From positions 61,393 to 125,392 of the forward strand of contig PDIM01000022.1 of NCBI GenBank assembly GCA_002811675.1: a DNA stretch of 64,000 nt, read 5' to 3'. This DNA is from Ichthyosporea sp. XGB-2017a (Eukaryota; Opisthokonta; Ichthyosporea). The notes under the pieces are model-generated. The model worked only from the letters and a program-made list of their open reading frames with translations, ran no database searches and was not told the origin of the DNA. Positions 1 to 9,855 of the stretch are shown piece after piece. A program made the translations under genes and the position numbers. Position 1 is the stretch's first letter; each line of letters begins with the position of its first letter.

Positions 1-98
1 TGTTCATCTTTTAATGCTTTTTTCATCTTTCATTTTTTGATCTTTTTCAGTCTTTTTTTTTTTTCTTTTTGTGCGTCAAAGACAAAAGAGCAAACAAA

Positions 99-2299
99 AT
101 GAGTGAGCAGGTTAAGTTTATTATCGAATGGCTAAACAAGGATCCTTTGGAGAAGCGGCTAACTTTAATATCCTTTGATGAATTAACTCCTTTGGAGCTT
201 CTTCAGTTATTGAATGATGTATTTTCGGAATTGAGTCCTTTGGTAAGTTTTGGTGTTTTAAAATTCGGCAAATAGGGAAATGGATGTGGCAGTAAACAAT
301 AGCATTAAACAATATATTTTCATATATGTAGCAAAAAGCTGATCTGAGGCAAGAGCCTCCCGAGGACACGGTCATTCGCATGCTTGAGTTTCTTAGGATT
401 CTCAAATACAAACCAAGCATAGATCCGTAAGTATTGATTTAATGCATTATTTGACCTGGGTAGACTGATGGTATTGATTTTTGGTTTTTGATCATTTTCT
501 TTGTTAGAACGGAATTTCGCCAGGGATTGATTCAAGGTGATCGACCAGTGGTGTATCCAATTCTTGCATGGATTATTGAAAAGTTTGATGATTGCAAAAA
601 GAGGGCCTACTTGGCGCGCTACTTGGTTCCCCTTGATGTTCCTGAAGATTATTTAATGGAGCAAGATGTGAATGTTCTCTTTCAGCAGTACCAGGAGGCG
701 CTTGAAAATTTTAAGGAAACGCACAAAGAGTTAGAGAATACACGAAATTCGGGGTTTTCTCCCAATGAAATTAAAAAAGATATTTTGCAAATGGAATCAG
801 AAAAGGAGCAACTTTTGAAGCGCGTGGAAAAGGTAAAAGCGCGAGCCGAAGGGATAAAAAATTACGAAAGTCTTTTAAAGATTGCCAAAGAGCTGTATGC
901 TGAAAAGGAAAATGAGCAGGCATTACAAGATAAGCAGCGAGAGCAAAGAAACCAATTACTGCATGCAGATCAAAAATACCAAAGAACAATGTCACAGTTG
1001 AAGGAGATGCGACAAGTGAATATGGGAGGCACTGCTGAGACTTTATTTAATCGATTGGAGGAAGAAAACAAGGCGAGCAAGTATCTGGTGAGTGAACAGT
1101 TACCGCGTGCGCTTCAAGATCGAGAACAGTACTGCGGAGAGTTGCAGAGAATTCTGTCAGAGCCCGCAATGAGCAGTGATGATTTGGAGACTATTCGGGA
1201 TGACATTAGACAACTCAATAATGAGCTGAGCACGTTGACTGAGAAGAAAATTAGTCGTGCAGCACCCAGCGATGACAAACTATCAATGTTTCGCCAACAG
1301 GCTGGAATCATTGCAAAGAAAAAGGAGGGCACTGCACAGAGCTTGCGGGACTGCATGAATGAGTATGCAATGTTGAGCAAAGATTTAGATCAGAAGCGAA
1401 TGGAAATTGCTCAATTTGCAGGAAAAGCAAAAATGTTGAAAGGAGAGGAATTTAAGCAATATGTGACACATTTGCGTACAAAAAGTAATATGTACAAGAA
1501 GAAAAAGGCCATTCTGAACAATATTCGATCCGAACTGGGTGTGCTGACTCGAACAGAGGAGATTTTGAAATCCCGCGACTCCAATGTGCAAGAAGTTTTG
1601 TCAGATTTAGAGGAGAAAAAGGGTGTCAAAGGGTTCCACAGCGCCCAGGAAAACCTTGAAAAAGTTTCTTCGATGAAGGGGAAGCTTGATGAGCAAAAAG
1701 GCCAAACCCTCAATGATATGTCCATGATGGTAGATGAGGTAATGAAGACAATCAATGACAAAAAGACTCAACTGGCTCCTATTATAAAGCAGTTGCGACA
1801 ACTGCGTCAAGAGTGTCAAGAACTTGAAGTGGAGTACAATGAAAAAAGGCACAGATACGAGGCAGCCGCATTGGGTATCGAGTCAAACCGCAGTAAATTG
1901 TCAAACGAAGTGAGAGCCCTTCGCCAGGAATGCCTTCAAGAAGAATCCCGCTACCACTATCTAAATTCCGTTATCGGCACAATCGAAATTCAGTTAACAC
2001 GTGTAAAAGATGAAATGAAGACGTACGTGTCGAATGCGGATGATAGCGGATCTGGAAAGAAAAAGACCATTCGAGATGCACTAATCAAAAAGATTCAAGA
2101 GCAGGAAAGTCTGAGCAATAACCTGCGTGATAAGCACAGAACCATCAAAGAAACATACGAGCCTAATTTGAGGCAAATTGAAATGTGGAAAGATCTTAAG
2201 ACCATGATGGAATGTAAGCGTGCATGTTTCTATAAATCCAAGGAAGAGCAGCATTTAGAACAAAAAGTAATTGAAAACGAGGATAGACTTGTCCTTTAA
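99..2299 (+). CDS. IFT81: Intraflagellar transport protein 81 (IFT-B complex)
   Basis: Three exons, 99-242, 332-426 and 508-2299, joined by GT-AG introns of 89 and 81 nt, give a 676-residue protein, the length of vertebrate IFT81. The start is the ATG at 99; the TTG-led extension upstream is not needed. Residues 1-120 form the calponin-homology-like domain that in the family binds tubulin; the stretch RQGLIQGDRPVVYPILAW just after the second intron is a family hallmark. From about residue 130 to the end the protein is almost continuous coiled coil, as needed to pair with IFT74. Known role: with IFT74 it carries tubulin into the growing cilium on anterograde trains. AATAAA at 2304 follows the stop by a few bases. 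The next gene is convergent, with only about 100 bp between stops. Recognition is firm. Confidence 0.96.
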
Positions 2300-2303
2300 A
2301 AGA

Positions 2304-2400
2304 AATAAATAACAATCCATTTTGTTTCTAATTTCTTTGCAAAACACACTGAAAGTTCAACCAGTCCTTTACAAAGGTTTTCTAATTTTTTGCTTTTATT
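2304..2400. promoter_or_regulatory. Facing polyadenylation signals of a convergent gene pair
   Basis: AATAAA lies at 2304-2309 on the plus strand (IFT81), and its reverse complement TTTATT at 2395-2400 serves the minus-strand glycosyltransferase whose stop is at 2406. The two 3' UTRs probably abut or overlap. Assignment is by motif and position only. Confidence 0.6.
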
Positions 2401-2405
2401 CTCGC

Positions 2406-4019
2406 TCAACTCTCGAATTCCGCAAACCCAGGCGAAGGAGCGCACACTTCAAATATGGACGCTGGAACAGCATATCCGCCAGTAGGGCCCACAATTTTGT
2501 GCTCTTCGCACATTTTTGAAATTTCTAATTTTTTAATAACCAGACTATGGATTTTCGCTACGTACATATTTTTCACACTGGGAATGTACTGTGGTCTCTT
2601 AAAGGGGTCGTCGTGCTTCTTACGGTTCGGGTAGAGGTTGTTGTCAGTCGGGGCCCGCGAGGCAAAAAGAAAGTGGTCATGGACTGAAACAAATTTAAAG
2701 TGCCCTAAATCCAAGGTGGCAGTGTGCATTTGCAAATCTAAGCCCTGTCTATCCAAAAAGTATTCGTCAAACACCGGGGAGTGTTTTCGCGAAATGATAA
2801 AGGAAGTTTCAAACTTCACTGCATAATTCATATAATACGGTTTGGTGGCTGTCTGCCATTTCGTTTGCAACTTGAATGGAAATTGTGAATGCTGATTTAA
2901 AACGTACTTTGTCAATGGACAAACTCGCGGCAAATCATTTTTGGGCAAAATAGGCTGGTCACCCTTTTCATTGGTGGCCGCCTTCATCGGTTGCAAGTGC
3001 TTTGCCAGCTCCGCCTGATCAGGAACAATGCCCTTTTTCGAATCTTCAATGTATTCATACATGTTTGGATTGCCATTCTGATTGTACAGTTCAAGAATAT
3101 CCATTTTGGAGCTTGGGAATTGTACGGCCCCATACTCCACGAACGAATGGTTGCAAAATTGGAATGTGGGAATGGCAAACACATACCGCTCATCCAAACG
3201 CTCAGCCAACTTTGAGTAACACGGTTTAGAATTGAGATCCTCATAAAAGCCATTTGATACAATCAAGTCCGAGTTCATTACAAGCATATAATCAGTCTTT
3301 GAGAACACACTTGCAATATTTCGCAGAAGATTAACAGGATACATGAAAGCGTACACCTTTCTGGAAGGAAACACTAGGTGAAGTGAAAGTCTGTCCTTTA
3401 AATTTCTCAATTCGGGGATGGGGCTGCCATTGATTTTTGCCATCCAATTATCAACTTCCTTTAGACGCTCCCTGTGCTCCTCTTGAACCACAAACTCCTC
3501 GTTGCCCTGTGTTCGCTTCTCTGGCTTGGCATAAACCGCGTCGTTTACCAACACCGCCGCAGAAATGGGCCCAGACCAGCGAAGCGCCAACTTTATCAAA
3601 TCATCCAGATTGTGCACGTGTACATTAGTAACAACAGAAACGTGCTTTACGTCTTCTTTGGCCCCTGCCTCAACATAGTTTGGGTAAACAAAGTAGCAAA
3701 GCAACACCAAATGGACTTGCGCGGGTGCCTCAGGACCATCCTTTGTCTTCTTCTTCCCAAAAAACTCTGTCGATATGCATCTTTCATACATATTTCCCAA
3801 TTTGCTTTCCATAGTCTCGTCCCCGTACTGCTGCAGGGTTTTAAACAGCGCGTTGTTCACCGAATGAGTGTTCAGAGCATCCCCAGCAGGAATCTGTTTT
3901 CCATCATAATTAGGACCATGGTCTGATTTACGATACCAAACAATGCACAGGATCAGCAAAAGAAATAGAATCACACTCTTCTTGCGAAGATAAAACAGGA
4001 CTATCTCAATAATATTCAT
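2406..4019 (-). CDS. Type II membrane glycosyltransferase, GT49 (LARGE/B4GAT1-like)
   Basis: A single exon encodes 537 residues from the ATG at 4019; 16 further in-frame codons upstream have only a TTG start and are rejected. A short cytosolic tail is followed by a hydrophobic anchor (about residues 14-28, SVILFLLLILCIVWY) and a lumenal stem, the layout of a Golgi glycosyltransferase. The catalytic part matches the C-terminal GT49 domain of LARGE: a DxD-type site at residues 249-251, a conserved KWQTATKPYYMNY segment, and a C-terminal HDHFLFASRAP resembling the family's HMPHAPS region. The family transfers glucuronic acid or related sugars in matriglycan-type or poly-LacNAc-like glycans; donor and acceptor here are unknown. 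Oddity: the DxD site reads NSD, so the first aspartate is asparagine, which could alter metal or donor binding. It is divergent from the RBR ligase gene, sharing about 585 bp of upstream DNA. Confidence 0.85.
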   Translation of the reverse strand: MNIIEIVLFYLRKKSVILFLLLILCIVWYRKSDHGPNYDGKQIPAGDALNTHSVNNALFKTLQQYGDETMESKLGNMYERCISTEFFGKKKTKDGPEAPAQVHLVLLCYFVYPNYVEAGAKEDVKHVSVVTNVHVHNLDDLIKLALRWSGPISAAVLVNDAVYAKPEKRTQGNEEFVVQEEHRERLKEVDNWMAKINGSPIPELRNLKDRLSLHLVFPSRKVYAFMYPVNLLRNIASVFSKTDYMLVMNSDLIVSNGFYEDLNSKPCYSKLAERLDERYVFAIPTFQFCNHSFVEYGAVQFPSSKMDILELYNQNGNPNMYEYIEDSKKGIVPDQAELAKHLQPMKAATNEKGDQPILPKNDLPRVCPLTKYVLNQHSQFPFKLQTKWQTATKPYYMNYAVKFETSFIISRKHSPVFDEYFLDRQGLDLQMHTATLDLGHFKFVSVHDHFLFASRAPTDNNLYPNRKKHDDPFKRPQYIPSVKNMYVAKIHSLVIKKLEISKMCEEHKIVGPTGGYAVPASIFEVCAPSPGFAEFES

Positions 4020-4604
4020 AATCCCCCCTTCCCCGTGCTGTCCCCTCTGACAATGCTCTCCACGCAAGTTTGTACAAAAGTCTTCTTGAAGACACCACAG
4101 TTACAACCGCCCAAAGGAGAACTGACAACTGTGAATCACACTACGCAAAAAAAAGAAGATAAAAAGTAAAGAAGAAAATCGGCTTTTCTCCTTTCTAGCA
4201 AAAACTCCCCACAACACAAATCAGCGAATAAATCAGTTTCCTTGGCTTTGTTATATCCGCTCCCAATCCTCCTTTGTAACCTCCCTTCTTTCCCCTCAAC
4301 ACACCTCGCAAATCCCACTTCCAGGTACGAAAACCAAAATAAAAAAAAAAACAAAAAAGAAAAAACTAGAAAAAGCCTTGGAAAACAAAACAAAAAACGA
4401 AAAAACCAAAGAAAAAACGAAAAAACTTTTTTTTGTTTCACCCAAGTTCCAATAATAATCCAGAAAAAAGAAAAAAATGAACAAAAAAGAAAAAAAAGGG
4501 CGGGGGGGGCAAAGAGACAAAAAGCTTTTTCCCTTTCATTTTTATATTTTTTTTATCGTGCTTAGAGGGAATTCATTGGGATTAACAAGGCTACCGTGAC
4601 GAGC
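4020..4604. promoter_or_regulatory. Shared upstream region of two divergent genes
   Basis: This 585-bp interval separates the start codons of the GT49 gene (-) and the RBR ligase gene (+). It is strongly A-rich on the plus strand (4330-4500, many AAAAAC and AAAAG runs) with a G-run near 4501-4510. Open frames here are lysine- or phenylalanine-rich artefacts of composition. It must hold both promoters; I see no clear TATA box. Confidence 0.5.
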
Positions 4605-6216
4605 ATGGAGCTGTCTGAGGAGGCTGAAGAGGAACTTATTGCCCTGGAGTCCATCTATGGGGAGGAAGGGGGCTTCCAGAGGGCAGAAGGGATAGCTGGG
4701 GGGGTGTTATCATTGCCGATTGGACCAGAGGAGGGGACCACGTTGAGGCTAACAGAGAAGCAGTATCTGTACTGCAGAAGCATTCCTCACCTCGCGTATG
4801 GGAAAAGACTGATCAAAGCGCAAGAGGAGGAGGAGGGAGAGAAGGAGAAGGGAGGGGAAGGGGGCTGTAAGAGGAGGAGGAAAGGGGGGAAATATCTTTT
4901 ACACATCGAGCACCTGCCACCAGTGAAGGTGCTGTTTGAGCTTCCCAGCAGCTACCCCCTAGAGAATCCCCCCCACTACACGCTGGAGTGTCCTTGGCTG
5001 GCCACGCGAGAGGTATGTTGCAGTGGAGAGGGTTCCTGTGTTTGCTGTTATGTTTTGTTTTGAATGCGTCTGTTTTGACCTTTTTTTCTTTCGTCCTTAT
5101 TTTTTGCCTTTGCCGTTTGTTATTTGCTAGCTTTGGAAGTTTGCTAAAGTACTTGATTCAATTTGGGAGGCAAATATTGGAGAGGTGGTTTTATTTTCAT
5201 GGACCCAATGGCTGACGGATGAGGCATTTAACAGCCTGAAATTTAAAGACTGCATGAGACTGTTTGTGGATAAGAGAAGGAAAAGTGATCGTGTGAAACA
5301 AAGTGTTGATAGTGTTACAGAGCTTCTGGTGCTCCTTGTGGATTATGATCGAGGAAAGACTCTCGAAGAGTTTGCCAACAGCTACCACCTGTGTGCAGTG
5401 TGTTTTGAGGAAAAGCTTGGGCAGGGGTGTATCTTTTTGGACGAATGTGGGCATACATTTTGCAGGGAATGCTTGGGGGGTTTTGCAAACTGCGTTATTC
5501 AAGAAGGGAATGTAAAAGGTTTGAGTTGCCCGGATGTATCTTGCAGAAAGGCTTTGTCCCTGGCAAATATTCAACAGCTGGTATCGGAGGAAATGTTTCG
5601 GCGATACCAGCGTCTGTCGGAAAAGGCGCGATTGGATGAAATTGAAGGGATTGAATACTGCCCGCGGATTCACTGTCAGCAACCCGTTGTGCCCGATGAT
5701 GACTCTAATCTTTGTGTTTGTATGAGCTGCTCATATGCATTTTGCTCCTTATGCAAAATGACATGGCATGGGATTCAGCCATGCCGGCTTAACGACATTC
5801 AAAAGATATTAGACGAGTACGAAAATGGAAGCGAAGAAGTAAAAAAGGGACTGGAAAAGCGCTACGGGATATCAAATATATTGAGGGAGAAAGACCGATT
5901 ATCCACTTTGGCTTGGGTCAAAGACAACACAGTGAGCTGCCCCCAATGCAAAACAAACATTTCCAAATCTGGAGGCTGCAACAAGATGACGTGCTCTGTT
6001 TGCAACTCATATTTCTGCTGGCTGTGTAAGGCCAAATTGGGAGCTGATCCTTACGAACATTACAAAAGCGGGCGATGTGGTGGGGCGCTATTTGATGGCC
6101 TGGAAAATGATGCTAATGGGGATCCGTATGGAGACGAATTTAATGACTGGGACGAATTCCAACCGGATTTGGAAGCGTTCTACTTTAACAATAACATCAA
6201 TGACGAATTAATCTAA
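4605..6216 (+). CDS. RNF14: RBR-type E3 ubiquitin ligase with RWD domain, RNF14-like
   Basis: Two exons, 4605-5012 and 5131-6216, are joined in phase 0 and encode 497 residues (human RNF14 has 474). The ATG at 4605 is chosen over an upstream GTG. Residues 1-150 are an RWD domain (EEELIALESIY, then the LPSSYPLENPPHYTL signature), interrupted by a Glu/Lys/Arg/Gly-rich insert at about 72-97. The RBR module follows: RING1 from Cys224 (CAVCFEE...CGHTFCRECL), an IBR zinc region, and RING2 from Cys406 with GGCNKMTC, where Cys419 sits at the position of the catalytic thiol that carries ubiquitin. The C-terminus is acidic and aromatic (DEFNDWDEFQPDLEAF), like RNF14. The family ubiquitinates stalled translation factors and transcription co-regulators; the substrate here is unknown. 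The join across the intron restores the family's LWEANIGEVVLFSWTQ-like stretch. Confidence 0.93.
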
Positions 6217-7096
6217 CAAACACCAAACATCCTTAATATGTACATAAAAGCCATACCTTTACAAGAAGGTACACAGTCACTCAATTCAAATGCACACGTC
6301 GACAAGGCGCGCACCCACCCTGAATCATACACACCCAGTGAGTCTACAGACACTTAGACATGTACAGGATTAAAAATAAACCTTGCACACATGGACACAC
6401 AGACACAATACATGACCGTCCTTCCGAAGGGAGAGAGATGGCTCAGAGTCGGAATCGGACAACGAAATAATTACACAGTATGTGAAAAATATTTTGAAAA
6501 GTTGTCCGATAACCCAAGAAAGAAGCCAAATTGGACCAATTTGAAAAGGAATATATTTGAAGAGCGACAAATTATTACTTTCAACGAAGCCTTGAGACAG
6601 AGGGGAAGGAGATTTACGAAGAGCAAGGCGAAAGTTGATAAAGAGAAAGACCCCAAAAGAACGAGGCTAAATGAAAAAAATACCTCAAATTGTAATGAAA
6701 CCGTGAACAGAGTAGAACTGCAAGCAAACCCATTAACGTTGGGCTAAGCATCAAATAGTACCTCCCGGGTTCAGCCATCTGCGTCAACGTCAAAGGGAGC
6801 TCAGAACATTGACACGGCACCCTAAGTACAACCAACTGTTGCGTCGCGACGGAAGTTAGGAACCATACAAAGTTTTCTAAAGAAAGGTGTCTAAAAGGAG
6901 GGAGTAGAAAAGTTCTTTATGACAAGCTTTCTTTTTACAAAAAAAAAAAAGACCTTTTGTTGCGAAAGTACTTAAAGGAGCACCAGAAACTCAACAAACC
7001 TGCTCTCTGCTTGCAAATTAGGTTCAGAGCAAAATACTTGTTACACACACCCTCTAGAGTCTCTTTCTCTTCTCTCGGAAGCTGCAGGTCGAAGAC
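6217..7096. other. Intergenic stretch with one doubtful 118-codon ORF
   Basis: The 880 bp between the RBR ligase and the minisatellite holds an AATAAA-like site at 6374 and one plus-strand ATG frame, 6391-6747, encoding 118 basic residues (LSDNPRKKPNWTNLKR, RGRRFTKSKAKVDKEK). I recognise no domain, and no splice partner is visible. It may be a chance frame, a small lineage-specific gene, or residue of a mobile element. Confidence 0.3.
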
Positions 7097-7588
7097 ATGA
7101 GTGAAGGAGTTCTAGTGTCCCTTGACATGAGTGAAGGAGTTCTAGTGTCCCTTGACATGAGTGAAGGAGTTCTAGTGTCCCTTGACATGAGTGAAGGAGT
7201 TCTAGTGTCCCTTGACATGAGTGAAGGAGTTCTAGTGTCCCTTGACATGAGTGAAGGAGTTCTAGTGTCCCTTGACATGAGTGAAGGAGTTCTAGTGTCC
7301 CTTGACATGAGTGAAGGAGTTCTAGTGTCCCTTGACATGAGTGAAGAAGTTCTAGTGTCCCTTGACATGAGTGAAGGAGTTCTAGTGTCCCTTGACATGA
7401 GTGAAGGAGTTCTAGTGTCCCTTGACATGAGTGAAGGAGTTCTAGTGTCCCTTGACATGAGTGAAGAAGTTCTAGTGTCCCTTGACATGAGTGAAGGAGT
7501 TCTAGTGTCCCTTGACATGAGTGAAGGAGTTCTAGTGTCCCTTGACATGAGTGAAGGAGTTCTAGTGTCCCTTGACATGAGTGAAGGG
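7097..7588. repeat. Minisatellite, 30-bp unit, 16 complete copies plus a partial copy
   Basis: Sixteen head-to-tail 30-bp units run from 7097 to 7576, followed by about 11 bp of a seventeenth. Units are identical except the 9th (7337) and 13th (7457), which carry the same G-to-A change (GAAGAAGTT for GAAGGAGTT) exactly four units apart, suggesting spread by block duplication. Because 30 is divisible by three, three of the six frames stay open; on the plus strand each unit starts with ATG and reads MSEGVLVSLD. The array lies about 350 bp upstream of the aminopeptidase start codon. Confidence 0.97.
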
Positions 7589-7742
7589 TCACATGGTGGG
7601 AGTAGCTCTATGGTGTGGTGGTGGTCTACAAATATGAGAATTTGTAACAAATGTGAGGGGTCGGGGGATTTTTATTTTTTTGTGCCTTTTTGTATGAAAT
7701 TCCGGTAGCTCTTTTTTTTTTTGTTTTTGTTTTGTTTCGCTT

Positions 7743-7744
<2 letters not shown>

Positions 7745-7793
<49 letters not shown>
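7745..7793. repeat. Poly(T) tract of about 49 nt
   Basis: An uninterrupted T run, followed after ATTTG by a shorter one (7804-7817), just upstream of the aminopeptidase gene. Length may be affected by sequencing error. It could be the reverse complement of a poly(A) tail from a retroposed element, but no such element is recognisable beside it. Confidence 0.85.
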
Positions 7794-7799
<6 letters not shown>

Positions 7800-7939
7800 G
7801 TTGTTTTTTTTTTTTTCAGTTATTTTCATTTTAGTGATTTTATAGAAAAGTGGAGGGATTTCATTTGAAGTTGAATGATAATCGTTTCTGCTCTGGCTAT
7901 ACATTTTTAAATCATAAAAGAAAAAGACAGGGTGAAAGT

Positions 7940-9755
7940 ATGGCAGTGTCCCCGAATATGGGTTACTCTGATCCCGCCCGTGTGGTGAACGCCGCAAATG
8001 CTTCCTTTGGGCCAGGTGCTGACTGTGAGTTTGATGGTGTTGTGTTGGTGATTGAGTCTGCAAAGGACTTAAGTAGGTTTGAAGAGGCAAAGAAATTGCT
8101 GGAATTTCTTCAGCAACTTGAAAAGGTGAGTGTCTTTCTGCCCTCTTTTTTTTTTATTTGTAGTTTTGTATTACTTAAAGATAAATATTTTTCTTTTTTT
8201 TGTCCCTTTCATTCAGCTTGACAAGGAGCTTTTTAGTGAAGTGAAATGCCTGTACCCAGGTTTTGTACACGGAAGCAAGCTCATCCTCTCTCCAACAGGG
8301 AAACTGAACAGAGACTATGACGATGTGCGGCGGTACCAGGACGCAGCAAGAGCCGGAATTGAGCGTGCTGTGACATCCGGCTGCGTCAAGCCATTGGTGG
8401 TGATGTGCGATGTTGTGTATGGCCAGGGAAACGCTTTTTTGGATGGTCTTTTTGAAAGATGCTTTGAGGTAGTCGTGTTGGGTTGCTTCAATGGGTTGTA
8501 TGAGCCTGTGGAATTTCGTGAACACGCACCCAAAGAGTGTGAACCTGTCAAGAGTTTCGGTATTAAGAGATTGGGGGCTTGTGAGATGAAAGATTCCGTG
8601 GAAAAGGCTATTGAAAACTGCTATGCAATCGAGGCTGGTAAACGAGTGGCAAGAGATGTGTGTGGATCAGATCCTGAAAGAATGGCCCCAATGCGGGTTG
8701 TGGAATATCTCGAGGGCGCTTTCAAGGGATTCTCCAACATTAAAATGAGTGTGGAAAGCAATTTGGAAACCTTGGAAACCAATTACCCTCTTCTTCATGC
8801 AGTCGCTAGGTGTTCTAATGTCGTTGAACGCCATAGGCCATGTTTGATCAATTTGGAGTACTGCGGAGAAGGTCCCATTGAAAAAACTTTGATGTTAGTT
8901 GGCAAAGGCATTGTGTAAGTAATTGCATATACTATTGTTGTGCTTTTGTGAAAAAGAAAATTAAGCTAATTGTGTGCATGTTTTTTTTGCTGTTATCCTT
9001 TCTTTTCTGAAAAAAGTTATGACACCGGTGGAGCCGATGTTAAGTGCAGTGGTCATATGGCTGGAATGTGCCGTGATAAGGGCGGAGCTGCTGGTATTGC
9101 AGGCTTTATGAAAACTGTATCAATGCTGAAACCAAAAGGCTTAAAGGTTATTGCGAAACTTTCCATGGTCCGCAACAGCATTGGAGCCGATTCCTTTGTT
9201 GCAGATGAGCTTATTAAATCTAGGGCTGGTGTGAGAGTCATGATTGGCAATACTGATGCAGAAGGACGCTTGGTAATGGCGGATCCACTCTGTGAAATGA
9301 AAGAACTGTCTGCAAATGAAGTGAACCCTCATCTGATGACAGTTGCAACCTTAACTGGTCATGTCTGTGTCGCACTGGGTAGCTATGCCGCTGTTATGTC
9401 TAATGGAGCTGCGAGGTTGTTGAAAACTGATCAGAAAATCTTCGAAGCAGGCGAGAAATGGGCCGATCCTTTTGAAATTTCCACCCTTCGAAGAGAAGAT
9501 TTTGACTTTATTAAAGCAAGATCCAAATATGAGGATACTAGACATTGCAATAATGAACCATCCTCTGCAACTGCCAGAGGCCATCAGTTCCCAGCTGCCT
9601 TCATGATGAGAGCTTCCGGATTGGACAAGCACGGGCTTGACAGTGACAGGCCTATTGCCTACTCTCATTTGGATATCGCAGGGGCCGCCTTGGACTTTCC
9701 TGAAAATCCAAGTGGTACCCCAGTCAGCGCTTTGACCGCTGCTTACGTCCTTTAA
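7940..9755 (+). CDS. M17 family leucyl aminopeptidase
   Basis: Three exons, 7940-8125, 8217-8914 and 9017-9755, encode 540 residues. Introns are 91 and 102 nt, and the second splits a Val codon in the metal-binding core. The C-terminal half is a complete M17 catalytic domain: GKGIVYDTGGADVK supplies the first lysine and aspartate plus the catalytic lysine, CRDKGGAA the next aspartate, and NTDAEGR the aspartate/glutamate pair and the catalytic arginine. All expected ligands of the two-zinc site are present. The family removes N-terminal residues, leucine preferentially, as a cytosolic hexamer in peptide turnover. The form resembles, from memory, the nematode W07G4.4/fluke LAP subgroup rather than the plant/bacterial PepA type. 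No targeting peptide is evident. AATAAA lies at 9759. The next gene is convergent, stop to stop in about 100 bp. Confidence 0.93.
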
Positions 9756-9758
9756 AAG

Positions 9759-9787
9759 AATAAATCATCTTACAGAATTATTTTATT
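9759..9787. promoter_or_regulatory. Facing polyadenylation signals of a convergent gene pair
   Basis: AATAAA at 9759-9764 serves the aminopeptidase (+), and TTTATT at 9782-9787, AATAAA on the minus strand, serves the fumarate reductase fusion, 69 nt past its stop. Assigned by motif and position. Confidence 0.55.
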
Positions 9788-9855
9788 CTTTCTTTTCTCT
9801 CTATTCAACAAAAAAAAAAACATACAAGACTCTTTCGTAAAGTCTTACTTTCTTT

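Noticed and set aside
4136-4565. Lys-rich (+) and Phe-rich (-) frames in the divergent promoter
   Set aside because: A-rich composition alone explains them; no splice or domain support.
7041-7650. Minus-strand repeat proteins of 183 and 198 residues across the minisatellite
   Set aside because: They exist only because the 30-bp unit lacks stops in those frames. There is no non-repeat coding context on either side.
7626-8090. Minus-strand 154-codon frame
   Set aside because: It is antisense to the aminopeptidase first exon, and half is encoded by the poly(T) tract.
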